This document shows positions 55,252-63,455 of a DNA stretch of 64,000 nucleotides, piece by piece. The notes under the pieces are model-generated. The model worked only from the letters and a program-made list of their open reading frames with translations, did no database searches and was not told the DNA's origin. The position numbers and the translations under genes are program-made. The DNA comes from Bacteroidales bacterium Phil12 (GTDB taxonomy: Bacteria; Bacteroidota; Bacteroidia; Bacteroidales; P3): positions 1 to 64,000 of the forward strand of contig NWBO01000020.1 of assembly GCA_002633275.1 (NCBI GenBank). Direction: 5' to 3'. How positions within the stretch are numbered: the stretch's first letter is position 1; each line of letters starts with the position of its first letter.

Positions 55252-55955
55252 TTATAAATAACTACACAATAATATATCCCTATACCCACAAACAGGAAGC
55301 CGACAATTCCATTCACCCATTTCTGTATGGTCTGCATCTTACCATAAAAGTTGCCTATATGATTTACGCTGAATGCCAATATCCAAGCAACAACCAATAC
55401 CGGAAGCGCTGTGGCAACGGCAAACAGTATCGGCAACATATAGCCTGCCGTTGCTGTGGCAGACATCGGTATGAGCATTCCGAAATAGAACACGCCGCTT
55501 GTAGGACAGAATGCCATAGCGAACAACATTCCAAGTGTTAATGCTCCCAAGACGCCTTTATGTGCAAACCTTTCGCCGTCGCCTTTGAATCCAAATGAGG
55601 GTAGTTTAAGTTTGTTACCGAACAAAATGAACAAGCCTGTCAGCAATAATACCGGACCTATAATCAATTCTCCATACTTGCCTATAAACTTTTGAATACC
55701 AAAAAAGCTTGCACCCTCTTTCAATATCATAATCAGTACGATGCCCAATAAAGTGTAGGCTATGACACGACCCAAAGTATATAAAAGCCCATTACGGAAA
55801 ATACGCTGTCTGTTTTCGATATCTTTACCAATAAATCCTATCGCTGCTATATTAGTTGCCAACGGACATGGAGATATTGCCGTAAGTAATCCCAATACAA
55901 GTGCAGTTAAAACAGGCGTTGTACTACTATTCAACAAATTCTGTAACCATTCCAT
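55248..55955 (-). CDS. ArsG-like (CcdA-related) efflux permease
   Basis: 235 residues, six to seven membrane helices. It belongs to the CcdA/DsbD-like group that NCBI names ArsG, for aromatic arsenical efflux. Two Cys-Pro motifs are visible: SPCPLATN (about 28-35) and FCPTSGVFYFG (about 155-165), the paired redox cysteines on helices 1 and 4. It could transfer reducing equivalents across the inner membrane or export the arsenical directly. It starts 6 bases after the ArsF-like gene and overlaps the next start by 4 bases (ATGA). Confidence 0.82.
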   Translation of the reverse strand: MEWLQNLLNSSTTPVLTALVLGLLTAISPCPLATNIAAIGFIGKDIENRQRIFRNGLLYTLGRVIAYTLLGIVLIMILKEGASFFGIQKFIGKYGELIIGPVLLLTGLFILFGNKLKLPSFGFKGDGERFAHKGVLGALTLGMLFAMAFCPTSGVFYFGMLIPMSATATAGYMLPILFAVATALPVLVVAWILAFSVNHIGNFYGKMQTIQKWVNGIVGFLFVGIGIYYCVVIYK

Positions 55956-55961
55956 ATAATT

Positions 55962-56408
55962 CTATTTCAATGAAGCTTTTATTTTTTCTACTATTTCGTT
56001 CTTAAATGTATCAGGAGCATTTCTTGCATTGGCAAAAGCATACTCGGTCAAATTTTCGTATGCTTCCTTTCCGTCTTTCCATTTACAGATAAACAAGGAT
56101 GACCATGTAACCTCATATTTTTCGGTTATCTTCTCGTTATCGGGGTTTGAAATGTCAATTGTTTTGAAAACAACTTTCCCATTCTTTAATTCATCTGCCA
56201 ATTGAGTTTCAATAGCCTTTTTTACATTTTTTTCTATCGCTATACAGGTAGGGCAACGTTGTTTGCCGTGAAAATACAAAACTTCCACACGGTCTTTCTC
56301 TTCTTCAACTTGTTCCGTTTTCACGTTATCATTCTTTTTCGATGCACCATCATTACCGCAAGCGGTTAATACCAAGCAAATGGCCAAAGCCAAAATCATT
56401 TTTTTCAT
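55962..56408 (-). CDS. ArsF-like thioredoxin-fold lipoprotein
   Basis: 148 residues. The signal peptide ends in lipobox LTAC (Cys 17). A charged linker is followed by a thioredoxin-like domain with C52-P-T-C55 in KQRCPTC. The family is named in databases after ArsF, part of an arsEFG operon that acts on organoarsenicals. It should be anchored in the periplasm, where it could pass electrons or arsenic to the ArsG-like permease encoded 6 bases downstream. ArsR lies 77 bases upstream, with an operator-like site between. Confidence 0.83.
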   Translation of the reverse strand: MKKMILALAICLVLTACGNDGASKKNDNVKTEQVEEEKDRVEVLYFHGKQRCPTCIAIEKNVKKAIETQLADELKNGKVVFKTIDISNPDNEKITEKYEVTWSSLFICKWKDGKEAYENLTEYAFANARNAPDTFKNEIVEKIKASLK

Positions 56409-56444
56409 ACCACTATTTATTTATTTGTTAAACCTTTGTTTGTT

Positions 56445-56462
56445 CTTCGTAAAATAACGAAC
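56445..56462 (-). promoter_or_regulatory. Second ArsR-type operator, before the ArsF-like gene
   Basis: CTTCG (56445-56449), eight bases, CGAAC (56458-56462): the same GTTCG-N8-CGAA geometry as over the arsR promoter, here with one mismatch. It lies between arsR and arsF, with no clear -33/-7 pair, so it may act as a second operator or roadblock. Confidence 0.5.
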
Positions 56463-56485
56463 ATTTATTCGAAAAAAAATTGTCG

Positions 56486-56812
56486 TTATTGACAACAATT
56501 TTCTTGCTTACATATATTTTGTCCAAAAAACTCCGAGAATAGTTTTGATGCCATTTCCCAATTTTCTATATTAACACAATACTTAACTTTCGGTGTTTCA
56601 ATCTCTCCTTGTATCAATCCAGCTTCTTTCAGTTCTTTTAAGTGTTGTGATACTGTTGCTTTGGAAATAGGCAATACCTCGTTAATATCACCAAAAAAAC
56701 AACATTTCTGTTTTAATAAAAAGTCCATAATAGCAATCCTGGCAGGATGTCCCAATGCCTTTGCGAAGCGAGCAAGTTGCTCCTGTCTTGCAGTATATTC
56801 TTTATTTTCCAT
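56486..56812 (-). CDS. arsR: ArsR-family transcriptional repressor
   Basis: 108 residues, winged-helix repressor of the SmtB/ArsR family. The recognition helix region is [18 protein letters not shown] (50-67). Candidate metalloid ligands are C37 and C38 (KCCFFGD, in the alpha-3 position used by many ArsR proteins) and C101, C106 and C107 at the C-terminal end. It would release DNA on binding arsenite or an organoarsenical. It is the first gene of the operon and binds, by inference, the GTTCG-N8-CGAAC site that brackets its own -7 box. Confidence 0.92.
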   Translation of the reverse strand: MENKEYTARQEQLARFAKALGHPARIAIMDFLLKQKCCFFGDINEVLPISKATVSQHLKELKEAGLIQGEIETPKVKYCVNIENWEMASKLFSEFFGQNICKQENCCQ

Positions 56813-56829
56813 TTCTATTCCTGTATATC

Positions 56830-56865
56830 GTTCGCAAAATTACGAACAATATTTAATATGGCAAA
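56830..56865 (-). promoter_or_regulatory. arsR promoter with overlapping ArsR operator
   Basis: On the minus strand TTTG (complement of 56862-56865), 19 bases, TAATTTTG (complement of 56835-56842). The -7 box is exactly bracketed by the inverted repeat GTTCG (56830-56834) and CGAAC (56843-56847). Repressor binding there would cover the -7 box. Confidence 0.72.
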
Positions 56866-57042
56866 ATAATTTCTCAAAAAATTACAACAATTTTCATTAA
56901 CCACCATTTTTTCAAACGATTATATTTCGTCGAACTCACATTAAATAAGTCATTAGAATGCCATTTTTATGGTTCTACTCTTTTCACTGTCTCCCATCTA
57001 CCTTCAAAGCTGTACATAATTATTTGTGCGACTGCATACAAG

Positions 57043-57098
57043 AAAAGTGCGATACCTTTTTTCAAAATACCGCACTTATGTTTTGACTTTTATTTCAA
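57043..57098 (-). terminator. Terminator of the restriction operon (repeat copy 2)
   Basis: On the minus strand TTTGAAATAAAAGTCAAAAC leads to CATAAGTGCGGTATTTTG and AAAAAAGGTATCGCACTTTT. It matches the copy behind the arsenic operon over about 55 bases, with two or three changes. The surrounding gap 56866-57111 shows no gene. Confidence 0.72.
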
Positions 57099-57111
57099 AT
57101 AAATCTAATAA

Positions 57112-58509
57112 TCAATTCCAATAATTCAACAGATTGCGAATAGCCCGAATAAACAATTTAGGTGCCTTTATTCCCAATATCATTTTACCTTTTTCATTAA
57201 GTAAAAATCCAATTTCAATTTCACAAAGTTTTTCAATACTACCTCCATAAACAACAACCGTTCTAACAATCTTATATGGCAAATAATACTTTTTTACATA
57301 ACATTCATCAAATGTGTCATAATTATTAAGTTCATTTATTCCATTTTGACGACATTCATACTTTTTACCTTCAATTTCAATAATTTCCTTTTCTTTAACA
57401 TCAATAAGAACAAGATCCGGGATAAATATAATTTGTGATTTATTACCCGATTTATATGCCTGCCTGTCATAATATTTTTTCAATGGGATACATTCTCCCG
57501 AAGAAGTATAAAAATAGCCTTTTTCACAACCTGCATGATTTTCAAAAATGGAATAACTCTCTGTAAAACTCTCAACAATTACATGCATAAATATCGTAGC
57601 CAATTTTTCTCCCTTAATATCATAATGCCAATAAAGTTTTGGAAGAGTTGCTTGTGGAACGATAAGTCCTTCAAGTTCTATATTTAGTTTATTCGCTATT
57701 TGCACAAACTTACCGTTTTGACCAATATTATTTTGAACAAGACCGTGCTGAGTTATTATTATACGGTTTTTCCAGCCCAATTTACGCAAACAAGCAGCAA
57801 TAATACTCAATGCTCCAATATTTGGGTCATGAGCAAGTCTTCCACTTTTATACAATCTTCCCGAAATTTTGATAACATCTTTATCTTTTGTTATTAGGAT
57901 TGGAACATTGCCTTTATGTGCATCATTCATAGATTTCTTAAAAGCAATAATTTCATCAATACTATCAAAAGGTTTTAGAGTATATGAATCAAGAACCTTT
58001 CCCAAAATATCAACACCAAATGTACGCAACAATTTCGTACCGAATATATATGTTTTTGTAGGATTTTTCTTTTGCTCAACTTGAAGAACATAAAGCATAA
58101 TCATTTTAGTATTCGGATAAAAAAATCGTAAGAAAATAAATTTCGAGCAACGTTGATATACACCAGTGTTACGACTTTCTTTATCGTCTGTTTTTGTTAC
58201 CTCTATGGCATAAAGTGGCTCCGTTCCCTCCATCGGTTCTTCATCTTGATAAAATACCAAAAAATCCACAAAACTTGATAATCCCGAAACTGTTTTTATA
58301 TAAACCTTATTGATTTTTGCGCAAGAAAATCCTATAACTTCATAAGTAAAATCAAAACATTTATCCTCATTCAATATTGGTATCAAACGAACGTCCTGAC
58401 CTATAAAACCACAATTGTGATCTGTTGCAAAATATTCAAATATCTTTTGTAATGCTGTCTTTTTAGGACGTTCTTCCGTTAAAATCCAAAGGTTTTTTGT
58501 GGAATTCAT
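57112..58509 (-). CDS. Putative type II restriction endonuclease
   Basis: 465 residues. The C-terminal part has a PD-(D/E)XK core: IPDLVLIDV (P364, D365) followed 14 residues later by IEIEGKK (E380-G-K382), a metal-binding nuclease signature. Near residues 80-120, SSFVDFLVFYQ and YAIEVTKTDDKESRN look like a second, more degenerate core, which could be a DNA-recognition or former nuclease domain. It ends the operon after two adenine methyltransferases and overlaps the upstream one by 4 bases. The arrangement of two methyltransferases plus one nuclease fits an enzyme with an asymmetric target, for example type IIS. No recognition sequence can be given from this reading. The A/T richness suggests transfer. 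Confidence 0.75.
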   Translation of the reverse strand: MNSTKNLWILTEERPKKTALQKIFEYFATDHNCGFIGQDVRLIPILNEDKCFDFTYEVIGFSCAKINKVYIKTVSGLSSFVDFLVFYQDEEPMEGTEPLYAIEVTKTDDKESRNTGVYQRCSKFIFLRFFYPNTKMIMLYVLQVEQKKNPTKTYIFGTKLLRTFGVDILGKVLDSYTLKPFDSIDEIIAFKKSMNDAHKGNVPILITKDKDVIKISGRLYKSGRLAHDPNIGALSIIAACLRKLGWKNRIIITQHGLVQNNIGQNGKFVQIANKLNIELEGLIVPQATLPKLYWHYDIKGEKLATIFMHVIVESFTESYSIFENHAGCEKGYFYTSSGECIPLKKYYDRQAYKSGNKSQIIFIPDLVLIDVKEKEIIEIEGKKYECRQNGINELNNYDTFDECYVKKYYLPYKIVRTVVVYGGSIEKLCEIEIGFLLNEKGKMILGIKAPKLFIRAIRNLLNYWN

Positions 58510-59564
58510 TTTTTCAAAATATAAATTTGTTCTCGAATATGTTTTTTTGTTTTTGACAAACCATTACTATTACTCTTAAAACGAGGATATTCTATCTCAT
58601 TAAGACTAACCTCGCCATAATTTGAAAGAATTTCAACAATTGATTGCTGTGGCATAATCCCTTCTGAATTATAACTAAGAATTAAAATTTCGCAAGGAGT
58701 ACAAGAAGCAATATAATCCAAATCACGAAGTGCAGTTTTAGAATTACAAAAAGAAGATTTCTCAATAGAATACTCTCTCATACCAGCCACTCCTTTAACA
58801 GATGGATTATCATATTTTGCGATAGTCTCAATTATGTGGTAATTAGGCAAATATTGTCTTCCATTATATGGAGGGTCTATATAAATTATATCCGCATTGA
58901 CTTTTGAGACCAAATCAAGACTATTTGTATTAAAAACACAATTATGTTTATCACTATTGCATATTCTTATTGGTCTGAGTTGAAATCGTTTAATCGCACG
59001 AGGATCCCATTTCTTATAAAATGCCGAATAAACACCCGCCACATTTGAATAAAAAGAAACAGATTCAATCAAACAAGCAAGCAAAATAAAATATTCACTT
59101 TCTGTTATAAGATGATTCATTTTCCACGCCTCGATTTGCTGTCTTATAGCATCAATTCTCCTACCATTTTCATTAGAAAAATACATCCTTGGAGTTTCAA
59201 TATTTTTAGAACCCTCCGGTGTATAGTTCCAATAAATAAAACCTTCTACATCGTCAATATTATTCAGATATTCTACGACATTATCAAGTGGAGTTGAAAA
59301 AAAGGAAGTTTTGGCAAAATTAAGTTCATTTGTCAATAAAGAAAATTTAGGTTCCGAATTATTCTCAATATAGGCTTTCTGTAAGCAATAAGAGAAATAT
59401 AATATGTCGTTAGAATAAATCCTCAAACCTTTATTCTTAAAATAACGTCCTACACTTGTAGTTCCTGCAAAAAAATCAAAAAAAGATTTACCAACAACAT
59501 TATTACTAACAAGAATATTGTCTATTCGTTCCACCAAGTTTTCCTTATTACCTATATACCTCAT
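58506..59564 (-). CDS. DNA adenine methyltransferase, second of the pair
   Basis: 352 residues. N-terminal motif X is RYIGNKENLVERI (2-14). Motif I is FFDFFAGTTSVG (28-39). Motif IV is IDPPYNGRQY (D230-PPY233), giving N6-adenine activity of the D12 (Dam-like) class. The downstream YLPNYHIIETIAKYD is a family mark. With its partner it should methylate one strand of the target of the nuclease encoded downstream. It overlaps both neighbours by 4 bases (ATGA), so translation is coupled along the operon. Confidence 0.88.
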   Translation of the reverse strand: MRYIGNKENLVERIDNILVSNNVVGKSFFDFFAGTTSVGRYFKNKGLRIYSNDILYFSYCLQKAYIENNSEPKFSLLTNELNFAKTSFFSTPLDNVVEYLNNIDDVEGFIYWNYTPEGSKNIETPRMYFSNENGRRIDAIRQQIEAWKMNHLITESEYFILLACLIESVSFYSNVAGVYSAFYKKWDPRAIKRFQLRPIRICNSDKHNCVFNTNSLDLVSKVNADIIYIDPPYNGRQYLPNYHIIETIAKYDNPSVKGVAGMREYSIEKSSFCNSKTALRDLDYIASCTPCEILILSYNSEGIMPQQSIVEILSNYGEVSLNEIEYPRFKSNSNGLSKTKKHIREQIYILKK

Positions 59565-60514
59565 TTTGGCAAATAATTAGTTATTAAAACCTCGTCCGTT
59601 CCATATATATTTCTACAAGTTGTATGATAATTTGAATTGGCATAACTTTTTTGTAGATGTGTTACAAAAAAATCATTTGTTTTAATCCATTCTAAAAGAA
59701 TTTTATTCTCCTTACCCTTATGATATAAAACATTTGATAAAGCAATTTTTACATTTCTTTTACTAAGTTCAGAAATAATGGAAAGTAAAGATGTTTCTTC
59801 TTTTTCTGTCCAACCTGTAAATCCACGTTTCCCGTCATTGTAAGTCCCATTTGTGATAAGATATGGCGGATCACAATAAACAAAATCACAATCTTTCAAG
59901 TCAGACAAATCTAATTTATCAAAATTTGAAGAAATAAACTCACAATTCAACAATTGAATTCTTTCTATAAATCGAATCAAATTATTTCGCATCGTAACAT
60001 TAAAACAGCTTCTATCTTTACCAAAAGGATTGTTAAATTGATGATTTGAATTAAAACGAATTTGATGATTGAAAGAATAAGCCACAAGAACAAACAAATC
60101 CAATGAATTACGTTCGGTATTATACAAGGCTCTCAATTCATTGTATCCTGCAACATTAGTTAAAGAAAGATTAAAAGATAAAATTCTATTCTCTATATGG
60201 TAGAGAATTTTATCAATATCTTCATCAAGAAATGTATTATACAAATCAATTAAATATGTAAGATTGTCATTAAATAAATACCTTTCGGCTTCAATATTAA
60301 TACCCACATTACACCCGCCACAAAAAAGATCTACAAACGTTCTAATATTCTTTGGAAACAAAGGTAAAAGTTGAGGCAAAAGTTTGAATTTACCACCTAT
60401 ATAATTCAATGGAGAACGTACAAAACTACGTACATCGTCAAATAATGAGGGTTCAAACAAGTTCGTTTGACATAACTTAGATAAATTATCCTTATTCCCT
60501 ATCAATGCTGTCAT
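59561..60514 (-). CDS. DNA adenine methyltransferase (Dam-like), first of the pair
   Basis: 317 residues. Motif X is SPLNYIGGKFKLL (34-46). Motif I is FVDLFCGGCNVG (60-71). IRFNSNHQFNNPFGKD (about 152-167) is the typical D12 stretch. Motif IV is CDPPYLIT (D215-PPY218). The protein starts with IGNKDNLSKL, which echoes motif X of the partner (IGNKENLVER), so the two may share an ancestor or recombined end. It modifies the second strand of an asymmetric site, by inference. It is the first gene of the operon; the nuclease gene comes last. Confidence 0.88.
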   Translation of the reverse strand: MTALIGNKDNLSKLCQTNLFEPSLFDDVRSFVRSPLNYIGGKFKLLPQLLPLFPKNIRTFVDLFCGGCNVGINIEAERYLFNDNLTYLIDLYNTFLDEDIDKILYHIENRILSFNLSLTNVAGYNELRALYNTERNSLDLFVLVAYSFNHQIRFNSNHQFNNPFGKDRSCFNVTMRNNLIRFIERIQLLNCEFISSNFDKLDLSDLKDCDFVYCDPPYLITNGTYNDGKRGFTGWTEKEETSLLSIISELSKRNVKIALSNVLYHKGKENKILLEWIKTNDFFVTHLQKSYANSNYHTTCRNIYGTDEVLITNYLPK

Positions 60515-60635
60515 ATACTTATCGTTACAACATTATCACTTTTATAACAAATACAACTATGCATTTATGTACATTGTAAAACTTATAACAATAGTCCAAA
60601 TAAAAAATATTTGAATAATAAATATGATATTCAAA

Positions 60636-60679
60636 AATAATGTTTATCTTCTATGTTTATTACGAAGATAAACATTATT
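60636..60679 (-). terminator. Terminator of the C1 peptidase gene
   Basis: Perfect 16-base arms AATAATGTTTATCTTC (60636-60651) and GAAGATAAACATTATT (60664-60679) with a 12-base loop. It lies 33 bases after the peptidase stop on the minus strand. Confidence 0.7.
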
Positions 60680-60711
60680 TCAGTTCTAAAAGTTTTGATT
60701 TTTATTTCAAA

Positions 60712-61917
60712 TTATTTGATTTTCAATTTGCTTTTCATTGAAGAAGAAAGAGCCTTCTTGTTGATTTGAACGTCTATTGTTTTGTAACGTACAAAGGCTT
60801 CGGAAGCATAGAAATAACCATTGTATTTTCCGCTGTCTTCTCCCCAAGAATTTTTAACCTTGTAGAATTTCGTGCCGTTCTGGTCTTTGTAAATACCTAC
60901 TATCTGCATTCCGTGGTCATCGGTTGTGGAGAAGTTGTCATAACCTTTCTGACGCTCTTCCTGTGTAATGGTCTTTTCTTTTGCCGTTCCGTCAAAAGAA
61001 TATGCGGATGCTGCCTTTTCGGCAGGAGTCAATTTCTCCCATTTTTCTTTCTCTGTACCGGAAAGGTCTCTTTTGTCTGCATCGGGAACAATTGCCACTC
61101 CGTTTTTCCAAGAGAAACCTTTTTCACTTACATCTGCTCCCCAGCAAACTGTATAACCACCCATTATGGCGTCATCGATTATCTGAATCAATTCATCTAA
61201 CGGAACATTGTAAATATCTTCGTGTAACCAGTTGTCAGGAACTTCCAATTCAAATTTCTCATAGAATGGATAATGAGTATATGAACCTACTTCGATATAA
61301 TCATTCCAATCCAAACCCAATGAAGCCGCAAAAGATTGAGGAGTATATTCTACGCCTTTGTATGTGAATTTTTCAGGCTTTACTCCGAAATAAGCGTCCA
61401 ACAATGCTTCAAAACCTTTTTTCCAAGCAGTTGAAAGGCTCTTTCCTTTTGCCAAACCTGTTATATATCCGTTCAATACAGGAGAAACTTCCGTAAAGTC
61501 AGGTTTATCAGTACCGTATTCCAAACCACGATAAACTTCTTCCGGAACAATACCGTATTTCTTTATTATATAAGGTATATCGTGAGCAGCACCACCTTCT
61601 GAGAAGGTAGCCGAACCGTGAGCACGGATATATCTTTCCGCTTTATCAACGTAAGCATTTCTGTAAATCCAAGCCTCAGACAAATCAAATTCGCCTTTAC
61701 CCGCTTTCAAAATTTCGGATTCAATGAACGCCAAACCCGAATAAGCCCAACACGTACCTGAACGATTTTGGTCTTTGATACTCGTTGCAGGATTTTCTTT
61801 TACAAGAGTAAATTGATAACCCTTCGGTTCTTCTTTGGCTTTTTTACCCTTCTTTTGAGCAAATGATGCCGAGGAAATCAACATCAATGCAGCCAATACA
61901 TAAACTATTCTTTTCAT
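60712..61917 (-). CDS. C1 family (bleomycin hydrolase/PepC-like) peptidase, secreted
   Basis: 401 residues with a signal peptide (LMLISSASFAQ, cleavage about 20). Catalytic residues are visible: C56 in RSGTCWAYSGLAF, His in DDHGMQIVGIY (about 346) and Asn in KVKNSWGEDSG. It belongs to the PepC branch, which trims peptides from the N terminus, but here it is exported, unlike the cytosolic aminopeptidase C. It is transcribed alone and ends in a strong terminator. Its 3' end resembles the sequences next to the arsenic and restriction operons. Confidence 0.9.
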   Translation of the reverse strand: MKRIVYVLAALMLISSASFAQKKGKKAKEEPKGYQFTLVKENPATSIKDQNRSGTCWAYSGLAFIESEILKAGKGEFDLSEAWIYRNAYVDKAERYIRAHGSATFSEGGAAHDIPYIIKKYGIVPEEVYRGLEYGTDKPDFTEVSPVLNGYITGLAKGKSLSTAWKKGFEALLDAYFGVKPEKFTYKGVEYTPQSFAASLGLDWNDYIEVGSYTHYPFYEKFELEVPDNWLHEDIYNVPLDELIQIIDDAIMGGYTVCWGADVSEKGFSWKNGVAIVPDADKRDLSGTEKEKWEKLTPAEKAASAYSFDGTAKEKTITQEERQKGYDNFSTTDDHGMQIVGIYKDQNGTKFYKVKNSWGEDSGKYNGYFYASEAFVRYKTIDVQINKKALSSSMKSKLKIK

Positions 61918-61954
61918 TTTAACTATTTTTAATATTTTTAATTACTTCTACCCA

Positions 61955-63103
61955 TTAACTCATCAAAATAACAGGCATCAACAACATAAGCAATGTTTCC
62001 TGCTTTTGTTCGTCCTTTGTCTCTTCATCGTATGGCAAAACAATGCAAGGTCTGTCGGGACGAGACATCTCGAAACAAATGTTTTCAGTCTCGACATTGT
62101 TGATTATTTCGGTTAAATATTTGGCATTCAAACCTATTGTCATCTGTTCGCCTTCGTATGAGCAAGAAATTCTTTCCTGTGCCTTGTTTTGAGCATCGAC
62201 ATCTTCGGCTTGGATAACTATTTCCCTATCCGTTACTTCAAAACGAATTTGATTGGTTGTAGGGTTGGTGAAAATAGATATACGTTTAACGCTTTCCAAC
62301 AAAGAATTTTTATCGACGATTAATTTATTCGGATTATCGGTCGGTATTGCACTGTCGTATTGAGGATATTTACCGTCAATCAATCTGCATGCAAAATGAT
62401 AGTTCTCAAAATAAAAGGCAATGTTCGACATATTGTTTTCAACCCTTACCTCAAAATCTTCGTTAATCGAAGAAAGGATTTTGGCAATCATATTCAATGT
62501 TTTTTTGGGAAGAATAAACGATTTCACATCGTCGGTTGCGTACATTGTGTTACGAAAACGCACCAATTTATGAGAATCCGTTCCGACAAAAGTCAAACCC
62601 TTAGGCGAAAATTCACATAAAACACCCGCCATTTGAGGACGGAACTCATCGTTGGAAGTTGCAAACAAAGTCTTATTGATACCATTTACCAAAGTCGAAG
62701 ATTGAATGGTAAATTCGTTTTTATCTTCTATTTCAATCATTTTAGGATAATCCTCAGGGTCGATGCCTTTGAAATTGTACTTACCGCCGTTGTCCGTTGC
62801 AATATCCACGGAATAATCCTCATTGACAAACATCGTCAAAGGGCGTGAAGTCAATTGACTTGCCAAAGAATAAAACTCTTTTGCGGGAACACAAACTTTC
62901 GATATTCCAATACTGTCTGCGTCTTGCAATTCTATATTGACGTTTGCAACCGTCTCCAAATCGGAAGCCGTAATGCTTAGAGTTTTGTCATTCAGTTCAA
63001 ACAATAAATTCTCTACGATAGGAATTGTATTGTTTTTTGAAATCAAACCCATTATAGAGTTTAACGAACGAGCCAATGTGCTTCCATGAACTATAAATTT
63101 CAT
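61955..63103 (-). CDS. dnaN: DNA polymerase III subunit beta (sliding clamp)
   Basis: About 382 residues. I start at the ATG at 63103 because the family begins MKFIVHGSTLARSLNSIMGLI; an in-frame ATG 69 bases upstream adds only a hydrophobic, unlikely prefix. Three clamp domains are seen, with PAKEFYSLASQL (first), EFRPQMAGVLCEFSPKGLTFVGTDSHKL (second) and the C-terminal LMPVILM that lines the protein-binding pocket. It clamps DNA polymerase III on the chromosome. It follows gdhA on the same strand after about 280 bases, not in the usual dnaA-dnaN pair. Confidence 0.95.
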   Translation of the reverse strand: MKFIVHGSTLARSLNSIMGLISKNNTIPIVENLLFELNDKTLSITASDLETVANVNIELQDADSIGISKVCVPAKEFYSLASQLTSRPLTMFVNEDYSVDIATDNGGKYNFKGIDPEDYPKMIEIEDKNEFTIQSSTLVNGINKTLFATSNDEFRPQMAGVLCEFSPKGLTFVGTDSHKLVRFRNTMYATDDVKSFILPKKTLNMIAKILSSINEDFEVRVENNMSNIAFYFENYHFACRLIDGKYPQYDSAIPTDNPNKLIVDKNSLLESVKRISIFTNPTTNQIRFEVTDREIVIQAEDVDAQNKAQERISCSYEGEQMTIGLNAKYLTEIINNVETENICFEMSRPDRPCIVLPYDEETKDEQKQETLLMLLMPVILMS

Positions 63104-63455
63104 ATTATTATGTTTTTTATTAATTATCAGTAAAACAATTATTATAACCTGTTGATTGTCTTGTATAACCAAATTCCCGACAACACCCTACTCTCATTGC
63201 TGACGCCCACTCTTTCCTACCGTTTCCTCTCTCATCGCTACCACACACTGCTCAGTCTTATCTCCACCCGGTTGTGCAAGAATAAAAAACCAACACTTAG
63301 ATTTTTAACTGTGCAAAATTAGAGATTTTTTCGCAAACAACAATATAAATCCACAAGAAGTTTTCAACAATACAAAAAAAACAACTCCCCAATATTCGGG
63401 GAGTCGTTTTCATCTGCATATTTATTCTGTTAAGAATATATATTTCAATGTTTGA
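63104..63455. other. Intergenic region upstream of dnaN
   Basis: About 350 bases. A -7-like TAATTTTG on the minus strand (complement of 63314-63321) has only ATTG at the expected -33 distance, so the dnaN promoter is plausible but weak. The leader 63104-63300 contains CTCTCATCGCTACC/CTCTCATTGC-type short direct repeats. The gdhA terminator lies at 63384-63404. Confidence 0.45.
63384..63404 (-). terminator. Terminator of gdhA
   Basis: Arms ACTCCCC (63384-63390) and GGGGAGT (63398-63404). On the minus strand eight T follow closely. It lies 52 bases after the gdhA stop. Confidence 0.8.

Noticed and set aside
53496-60514. Prophage or integrative element
   Set aside because: No integrase, transposase, phage structural gene or tRNA attachment site is present; the module boundaries show only duplicated terminator sequence.
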